The position numbers and the translations under genes are program-made. The notes below the pieces were generated by a model, which worked only from the letters and a program-made list of their open reading frames with translations, made no database searches and was not told where the DNA came from. Of a stretch of 64,000 nt of DNA, positions 57,153 to 64,000 are shown piece by piece. How positions within the stretch are numbered: position 1 is the first letter of the stretch; each line of letters begins with the position of its first letter. Source of the DNA: Paratinospora sagittata (lineage: Eukaryota; Streptophyta; Magnoliopsida; Ranunculales; Menispermaceae); assembly GCA_035771175.1 (NCBI GenBank), contig CM069606.1, positions 27,547,816 through 27,611,815 of the forward strand, read 5' to 3'.

Positions 57153-58703
57153 TTAATTAATTTCAAGACGTGGGCAATAAGATATGATAATCATTTTAAT
57201 CAAGCCTAAGATATTTCCGAAGTCAGAGATAATATAATTAAGCATAGTATGACATCGAAATTCATTCAACTCAATCATCAAACAAGATATGACAAGGATC
57301 ATGCTTGAATGGACATTAAATGCTTCAACAAAGACATATCTCTTAACACACAATTGATTTATGCTTAAGAGAATATGTTCAAGCCTTTTGTGGAATAACA
57401 CAATAAAGAGTATTGAATCTAAAATAGAAGTGTTTCCCACAAAGCATAGTCCGATATGAATCTCCTCAAGGAACCTCAAATAGCATTTTGATCATTGACT
57501 GTGTTGCTCGAGTTCTTGCTGCATCCAAGAAGTTTCCTAGTCCACATCTTCCATCTTGGAATCTTTGGAAACCTTTGAATGCGTATTTGTATGTTCTGAT
57601 CTTCATCTTAATTAGTCGAGGTATAAATGATTGAACCATTGGATATGGTACTTGAAGATTGGTCTTCCTCAACTTGTTCTTCTTCATCATACTGAATGCT
57701 TACTAATAATAATGTTTCACTTTCATCCATTCTATCTCTGTCTTCATCACTTGGTAAATTGACAAGTATTTATCTTCTTTCAGATGAAACTTCACTTTCT
57801 TCTAAAGAGGTTTTCAGTCCCCTTAACACATAGAGAATTCTCTCAAAGCTACTGTTAAACGGATAACTGAACATTTTAATAAAGTTAACTTTGTACTTCC
57901 ATTTTTTCAGAAAACTTTCTAAGAAATACTTAACCAAAATTTGATGAGAGGTTATTCCAAAACCTTGCCAATCACTTGTTAATTCCATAAACCTATCAAG
58001 TCAATCATCAACTGATTCCTCAAGTAAGAATATGACATTTTTTATCAAGTTTTCTAGCACCTCAGTTCTTATTTTGGTATCATCCTTGGCTTCAATAGAC
58101 ATCAGTAAGTTGCAAAATTCTTCCAAGGTGAAATCCCATGGATTAAACACTTATGCAATGCTTGTAAGTTTTTCAGCTCATAATCTCAAAAGTTTATCAA
58201 GAAAGCAAACGATGCTAATCCTAGATGGTATCTCTTGATCCAGATTCTTTAAGTCTTCAAGAATGAATCTGAATCTAGAACACGCCTCTTCAATTGGTTC
58301 ATCATCAGGAAATAGAAAATCTTCAAATCTTTTTTTTGCATCCTTGAACCTTGATTTCTAATCATCTAGTGGCTCGCAGTGAACCAAATGAAGCATTTCC
58401 CAAACTTCTTTTGCTATCTCGCATTCATTAACTTGCTCTAAATCATTGTCCAAGAGACTACAAAACAAAGCATACACCACTTTGGAATTTATATGATACT
58501 CTTTTTTTTCTTGCGTTGTCCATAATTCGGTTGGCTTGTCGGGAAGATTATAACCATTTTCCACCATTTTCCAAAGATCAAAGTCTTAGGATCTAATAAA
58601 AGTTTTCATGAGAATCTTCTACTCATGAATTTTTCTTTTTCAAACATCGGTGGTCTATCGGTGTATTTGTTGTCGTCTTTGTTATAGCTAATTGAGCATT
58701 GTC
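57153..58703 (-). pseudogene. gag: Copia-type gag and GAG-pre-integrase remnant, minus strand
   Basis: On the minus strand, just left of the solo LTR, the frame includes TDRPPMFEKEKF, then, after a stop, MVENGYNLPDKPTELWTTQEKK and NECEIAKEVWEMLHLVH (58567-58358). These are the gag core of plant Ty1/copia elements (UBN2-like), closest to SIRE/Maximus types. Further gag-like sequence continues to about 57690 with several stops. At 57479-57300 a stretch with LFHKRLEHILLSINQLC recalls the GAG-pre-integrase HKRLGH motif with Gly changed to Glu. No zinc knuckle, protease or integrase core was found, so an internal deletion is likely. The start codon lies at 61661-61659, on the other side of the inserted solo LTR. 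Confidence 0.7.
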
Positions 58704-58708
58704 CTGCC
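58704..58708. other. Left target-site duplication of solo LTR (ctgcc)
   Basis: It pairs with cggcc at 61655-61659, a 4 of 5 match. The two lie at the exact ends of TGTTAACC...ACCAACA. Confidence 0.6.
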
Positions 58709-59319
58709 TGTTAACCTATACGGTTCATCACTTAGCTCGTTCCTAAATATACTGTGATATAATATATTTTGATGATCACAGACAAAGTACTTTTCGGTGC
58801 TAAATGTGCTTGTATCAAGATTTCATCAAAGCACCTAAGGAAAACAAAAAGCCAAGGAACGACTCGATCAAGGAACTCAAAGATCACATCTAACGGTCAA
58901 GTTTGTTTCAATAAAAAGGAATTCAACAATCGCATCATGATTTCAAGATCACTTCACTCGAACGATTCGATCAAGATTCAAGTCTACATCTCTCGATCAA
59001 TGATCAAGTCATTCAACTCCGCGCAAAGTTCTTATTGAAGATCTCATACTGAAGAGTTGGATTTAACGATTATGAGAAATGAGAAATACACAAAGTATTT
59101 AAGGTATATCTATCTCTAATCGTTATTGCTCAAAATGTTCTTCAAAACCATGCATAAATCATCTGCATATGTTTTTCAAATCTGCATGTTTTGATCACAC
59201 GTTTTACGGTATTTCAAATGATTTCATTTTATATATTTAATTTGAAATATACCAAGTTTTTATTCACATTTATCGAATATTTAATCGCGAGTCAAAACTA
59301 TTTTTAAAGAATCTTTCAG

Positions 59320-59960
59320 GACGTTAATGATTTAGCAACGCTCTCCTGAACTTATTAAGTCAGGACGTTGATGACTCATTAGGACGCTGATAACGTTCTA
59401 GGTTGAATTGAACTGATTGATCAAGACGTTTACTTGTATAGTAGTGGCCTCTTTTATTAGTCAACATTTGAAGTTGTCAGGAAGCTGACTCAGCATCAGC
59501 TCACTGAAAGATGCCTTAAGTTCTTCAAAGAATGTATCTTTGAGGATGCTGATAATTATAAGTTGATCAATCTATAAGGACGCTATCTGGATAGGAGCGC
59601 CCTCACCTTTAGGAATCAACTTAGTAACTTTCAGGACGCTCATTGTCCTTCAGCGTGCATGTGTCTTTGTTTAAAATGTTTTTAATTGGTAGGACACTTA
59701 TACTGTTGTAGCACCCTGATGTTTTGTTTTATGTTTTAAAGGTAGGATGCTTACTCGGATAGTAGCGCCCTCATACACTGAATTGTTTTAAAACAAAGCA
59801 TGACGCTAACTGTTCATTAGCGCCCTCAGGTTTAAGTTGTTTAAGTGTCAAATTAAGTCAGGACGTTTACGAGTTAGTAGCGCCCTCACTTAAGTGTTTA
59901 GCAGGACGCTTATACGTAATAAGCGCCCTCAAGGAACAAAACGACATTGTTAATATTTTG
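59320..59960 (+). repeat. Degenerate repeats AGGACGCT / AGCGCCCTCA inside the solo LTR
   Basis: Roughly 60-70-bp units pair AGGACGCT or AGGACGTT with a downstream AGCGCCCTCA, for example at 59752, 59803, 59858 and 59912. The spacing and middle parts vary. The reverse complement is seen at 63815-64000 in the opposite LTR. Confidence 0.6.
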
Positions 59961-60251
59961 CGTTAGGACACTGATTACGGAATCAGAACAATCGTCATTG
60001 TTCGAATAAGTAAACTGCATCAGTTTACTTTTTCAGAATGGACTTTTGCACAGAGTCCTTTTCAGACCTATCAGAGATCGTATCTGATACATGAAATAAG
60101 TTTTTCTAACACTTTCCTTTTTCATGAAATCTAAAAAGAATCAGAATGTTAGTGAAAATTGTAGTTGCCATTTTTATATAACATTCTAGCTGTTGTGTGT
60201 CGTTCATATTATTTGAACTTCAAATGTCTAATGGCCATGTCCCACTAAGTC

Positions 60252-60258
60252 TATAAAT
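60252..60258 (+). promoter_or_regulatory. TATA box of the solo LTR (TATAAAT)
   Basis: AAGTCTATAAATATCAGCAC lies about 1.5 kb into the LTR. The same box is conserved in the inverted LTR at 63539-63533. Confidence 0.55.
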
Positions 60259-61009
60259 ATCAGCACTTAAGATCAAAGAACTTGCCAATCTATTTTTATT
60301 GTGCCAATACTTTTTGAAAGTTAGTCTGTGTCAAAATATTTTTCAAACATCTAAACTTTCAAAGTACTTTTCACTAATACCTATACGTATTCAAAAGATT
60401 TTCATATTGAGCTTCAATTATACTCTGTCTTTGAAAATCTGTTTTTATTGGTATCAACTCAAATTCTCAGCACTGATTCATACTTGAGATTATTCTTGCT
60501 GAAGATAGAATTTGAGATATAGTACATGAGAAATACAATTGTACTTGATTTCATATCTTAAGTACTATATTGAACTATATCAGTAGTTGCATTAACTATT
60601 GATCACTAAACCAAAAGTTTTCATACTTATATTTATTATCTATTTTGAAAATTGTCTGTGTTTTTTATTTACTCTAGTCCTTCAATTTTCAAATCAATGT
60701 TTATTTGGTATCATATTATTTTTGAAGAAGCACTGATTTTCATATCACATCATGCATGCTTTTCGAAATTGCACTCTTGCAATACCAAACATTGAAAGGT
60801 AAATGACTGTAAGTGTATTTCAACTTAGCATTACCTATTTCATATTTCATATCTTTGTAATGTTATGTACTGAGCTTAATTGTAAAGTGTTATACTCAGT
60901 TAGAACCAACATTATTGTGTTGTAATGTTGGTGTGTTTCTGGACTGAAACAACCAGGACAAGTGAATGTAGTTCATTTAATGATTCCAGGATCAAAATCA
61001 TGTAAGGTT

Positions 61010-61440
61010 ATCTCTGAACCTGTAAAAGAGAAAAAGGTTCGTCCTCACCTGCAAGTAGGAAACCGGTACATCCTAATCCTGTAAAAGGATAGGTGCATCC
61101 TTAACCTGTAAAAGGATAGGTTATCTCTTAACCTGTAAAAGGATAGGTTATCTCTTAACCTATAAAAGAGAAACAATTGTTCCTCATTCCGTAAAAGGAT
61201 CACGATTGTTCCTCATTCCGTAAAAGGATCACGATTGTTCCTTATCCCGTAAAAGAATCACGATTCTTCCTTATCCCGTAAAAGGAAATCGGTTCTTCCT
61301 TATCCCATAAAGGAACATGAATTTTTCCTTATCCCGGAAAAAGAAAATTTGGTTCATCCTTAGCTCGTGAAAGGATAGGTTTGCCTTTAACCTGTAAAAG
61401 GGAAGTTGTAACGGTTTGGTTATCACCCGTAAAAGAACCA
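61010..61440 (+). repeat. Minisatellite of about 30 bp inside the solo LTR
   Basis: About 14 variant units have a core CCTTATCCCGTAAAAGGA or CTTAACCTGTAAAAGGATAG. The inverted LTR holds the matching array at 62330-62810 in reverse complement. Confidence 0.85.
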
Positions 61441-61654
61441 GTTAGTGGATTGAGAAAATCCTAATCGGGAGATTAGGTAGTGGACGTAGGCTCGACCGAA
61501 CCACTATTAATCTGTGTGTCTCACGTTTGTAATTTAGTCTGTGTTCTAGTTTTGCATCCAATTCCAATTACTCATGTGTGTCACTAAGTTATTGGAAGAG
61601 ATATTTAAAATTGACCATCACACCCAATTCACCCCCCTCTTGGGTGGACCAACA

Positions 61655-61659
61655 CGGCC
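61655..61659. other. Right target-site duplication of solo LTR (cggcc)
   Basis: It follows ACCAACA and pairs with ctgcc at 58704-58708. The minus-strand gag start codon of the host element overlaps it (ATG at 61661-61659). Confidence 0.6.
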
Positions 61660-61700
61660 ATCTTACTCAATGAAATTATTACATAACTTAGGGGCAAAAA

Positions 61701-61715
61701 CTCGCTCAGATACCA
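61701..61715 (-). other. Primer-binding site of the minus-strand copia element
   Basis: On the minus strand TGGTATCTGAGCGAG starts 2 bp after the LTR end CAACA. It differs at one base from the initiator-Met type TGGTATCAGAGC. A 39-nt leader follows to the gag start codon at 61661. Confidence 0.75.
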
Positions 61716-61717
61716 CT

Positions 61718-62083
61718 TGTTGGCTCAGTATTATAATCCAAGAGGAGGAGTGAATTGGACTTTGTGGACTTTCGCGTTACCTTTCGGTGTATATGCGCAG
61801 TAGGTAACAATCAAAATAATCAAGTGCAGGAAAAATAAATAGTCACAACGATTTATAGTGGTTCGGTTCCCCTTGAACCTACGTCTACTACTAAATCACA
61901 TACGATCAGGATTTTCCAATACACTATTGGCTAGTCAACTTACACGCGTGACTTGAAGCCGTACACATTAGTCAACATAAAAGCTTGAGTATAAACCGCA
62001 CACACTAGCCGACACAAAGGCCTGGCAAGAAAGTCGAACGCACTAACCAACACAAGGGCTTGGATAACCAATTTACGGGCGTG
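61718..62083 (-). mobile_element. 3' portion of the 5' LTR of the minus-strand copia element
   Basis: Its minus-strand end AGCCAACA at 61718 abuts the primer-binding site. It contains CCAATTCACTCCTCCTCTTGG near the end and three diverged copies of about 45 bp around CACACTAGCCGACACAAAGG (61950-62065). It is cut at 62083 by another LTR, so its remainder lies beyond the window. Confidence 0.7.
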
Positions 62084-62329
62084 TGTTGGTTCACCCAAGA
62101 GGGGGGTGAATTGGGTGCAATGGTCAATTTTAAAAAGGTCTTCCAATAACTTAAGTGATTTACATAAGTTAATTGGAACATGATGCAAATTAGAACACAG
62201 ATTAAAATGCAAACATTTGACATACAGATTTATAGTGGTTCGGCCAAGCCTACGTCCACTACCTAATCTACCGATTAGGATTTACTCAATCCACTAATTG
62301 ATTCTCTTACGGGTAAGAACCAAACCGTT

Positions 62330-62810
62330 ACAACTGCCCTTTTACATGTTAAAGGCAAACTTATCATTTCATGGGCTAAGGATGAACCATTTTCCTTTTT
62401 TCGGGATGAGAAAAAACCCATGTTCCTTTTACTATCTAAGGAAGAACCATATTTCCTTTTTTTGGGATGAAGAGAAACCCATGTTCCTTTTACTGGCTAA
62501 GGAAGAACCATATTTCCTTTTTTTGGGATGAGGAGAAACCCATGTTCCTTTTACTGGCTAAGGAAGAACCATGATCTTTTTGCGGGATAAGGAACAACCG
62601 TTTCTCTTTTATAAGTTAAGAGATAACCTATCCTCTTACAGGTTGAGGACGCACCTATCCTTTTACGGGATGAGGACGAGCCAGTTTCTCTTTTAAAAGC
62701 TGAGAGATAACTTATCTTTTTTAAGGTTAAGGACACACCTACCCTTACTGGATGAGGATGAACCATTTTCTCTTTTAAAGGCTAAGAGATAACCTACCTG
62801 ATTTCAATCC
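62330..62810 (-). repeat. Minisatellite of about 30 bp inside the inverted LTR
   Basis: Reverse-complement counterpart of 61010-61440, with its own internal amplification. Two near-identical blocks of about 63 bp containing GGAAGAACCATATTTCC occur at about 62440 and 62503. Confidence 0.8.
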
Positions 62811-63532
62811 TAAAATCATTAAGTGAACTACCTTCACTTGTCCTGGTTGTTTCAATCCAAAAACACACCAGCATTACAACACTAAGATGTTGGGTGGTTC
62901 TAACGCAATAGAACACTTTACATTAAGCACAGTGCATAACATTACAAAGATATGAAATGTGAAGTAGGTAATGCTAAGTTGAAATACACCTTCAGTCATT
63001 TACTTTTCAATGTTTGGTATTGCTCAAGTGCAGTTTCAAAAAGCATGAATGATATGATATGAAAATCAGAGCTTCTTCGAAAACAATATAATACCAATAA
63101 AACATTGACGTATAAAACTAAGGACTGGCGTAAATCAAAGACACAGACAATTTGAAAAATATATATAAAGTATAAGTATGAAAACGTCTGGTTCAATGAT
63201 CAGTAGTTTAACGCTACTACTGATATAGTTCAATACAATACTTAAAATATGAGATCAAGTGCAACTGTATATCTTGAACTATTTCTCAAATTCTATCATC
63301 AGCAAGAATGATACCAAATGTGAATCAGTGCTGAGAATCTGAGTTGATACCAATATAAAAATAGATTTTCAAAGATAGAAATATATTTGAAACTCAATAT
63401 GAAAATCGCATAGGTATCAGTGAAAATACTTTGAAAGATTAGAAAATGAAATTCATTTTGACTCAGACTAACTTTCAAAAGTATTAGCACAACACAAAGT
63501 GATTGGCAAGTTCTTTGGTCATAAGTGTTGGT

Positions 63533-63539
63533 ATTTATA
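63533..63539 (-). promoter_or_regulatory. TATA box of the inverted LTR
   Basis: The minus strand reads AAGTCTATAAATACC, matching the box at 60252-60258 of the other LTR. Confidence 0.5.
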
Positions 63540-64000
63540 GACTTAGTGGGACATAGTCGTTAGGCATTTGAAGTTCAAATAATGTGAACGTTTTCACACA
63601 ACGACTAGAATGTTATATGAAAATAGCAACTGCGATTTTCACTAACTTTCTGGTTCTTTTCAGATTTCATGAAAGAGGAAAGCTTTAGAAGAACTTCTTT
63701 CATGTATCAGAAAGGGTCTCTGATAAGTCTGAAAAGGACTCTGTGCAAGTGTCTGTTCTGAAAAAGTAAACTAACGTAGTGTACTCATTCGAACAGTGAC
63801 GATAGTTGAATTAGCGTCCTGATTCCGTAATTAGTGTCCTAACGCATAATATCAACTTTGACGTTTTAATCCTTGAGGGAGCTTACTACGTATAAGCGTC
63901 CTGCTAAACACTTAAGTGAGGACGCTACTAACTCGTAAGCATCCTGACTTACTTATGACTTTAAACGACTTAAACCTTAAGGGCGCTAATGCACAATTAG

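Larger units (their letters stand above)
58709..61654 (+). mobile_element. Solo LTR, SIRE/Maximus copia type (2946 bp)
   Basis: It begins TGTTAACC and ends GGTGGACCAACA, with inverted termini TGTT/AACA. Near the end it carries CACCCAATTCACCCCCCTC and, upstream of that, the CGTAGGCTCGACC region, both familiar from plant SIRE-like LTRs. A TATA box is at 60252-60258. Internal repeats are the AGGACGCT/AGCGCCCTCA set (about 59320-59960) and the roughly 30-bp GTAAAAGGAT repeats (61010-61440). No primer site follows and no purine tract precedes it. It interrupts the minus-strand copia gag at its start codon. A homologous LTR in the opposite orientation begins at 62084. Confidence 0.75.
62084..64000 (-). 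mobile_element. LTR of SIRE/Maximus type, minus strand, cut by window end
   Basis: This is the reverse complement of the 3' 1.9 kb of the LTR at 58709-61654, with moderate divergence. Its end reads GGGTGAACCAACA on the minus strand at 62084. It shares the TATA box (63539-63533), the roughly 30-bp minisatellite (62330-62810) and the AGGACGCT-type repeats (63815-64000). No primer site follows at 62083, so it is probably a second solo LTR, inserted into the LTR of the copia element. Confidence 0.75.

Noticed and set aside
57770..59038. Possible host gene with exons around 57.8-59.0 kb
   Set aside because: The minus-strand pieces fit a copia gag with stops, and the plus-strand frame at 58769 lies in the solo LTR. 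No intact exon structure was found.

Overview
The window looks like heterochromatic DNA from the nuclear genome of a flowering plant. It is AT-rich and has no recognisable host gene, tRNA or rRNA. It is built from a kilobase-scale satellite and at least five LTR-retrotransposon lineages or fragments of plant type: Ty3/gypsy chromoviruses with a chromodomain-like integrase tail, a Ty1/copia element of SIRE/Maximus type, and a Tat/Athila-like LTR. The species cannot be named from this sequence. Lineage names come from recognising motifs by eye, not from a search.

Layout. 1-474 is flanking AT-rich DNA. 475-16527 is a satellite array with a monomer of about 1.2 kb (about 13.5 copies, moderately diverged, with one deleted monomer and one duplicated dimer). 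16528-38005 is a chromovirus composite inserted into that satellite, flanked by the 5-bp target duplication gagct (16523-16527 and 38006-38010). Its order is LTR - internal I - LTR - internal II - LTR. The LTRs carry a 20-bp minisatellite in U3 just upstream of a TATA box, expanded to about 90 copies in the left LTR. Internal I has a gag block sitting inside the LTR and a fully open RT-RNaseH-integrase frame of 1026 codons. Internal II keeps the primer-binding site, the leader, an extra sense ORF upstream of gag, and a protease active site, but it has several stops and frameshifts.

37926-45519 is a second, almost perfectly homogeneous tandem array with a 1410-bp unit. Each unit consists of the last 80 bp of the retrotransposon LTR, the target-site sequence and about 1.33 kb of satellite, so the array was amplified after the retrotransposon inserted. 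45520-46860 is a truncated LTR of Tat/Athila type. 46861-51865 is a decayed second chromovirus, with gag-pol remnants, a 3' ORF, a polypurine tract and a 3' LTR. 51866-54055 is probably a solo LTR on the minus strand. 54356-56104 is a decayed minus-strand ORF of the plant-transposon-associated type. 57153-62083 is a minus-strand copia element (LTR remnant, primer-binding site, gag, GAG-pre-integrase remnant). A 2946-bp solo LTR (58709-61654) has inserted at its gag start codon, and an inverted relative of that LTR (62084 to the window end) has inserted into its own LTR.

Functionally this is a graveyard of nested elements, not a set of cooperating genes. The most notable points are the capture of an LTR end into a newly amplified satellite, the LTR-sharing tandem retrotransposon, the extra ORF with splice-like signals upstream of gag, and the rearranged LTR containing gag.
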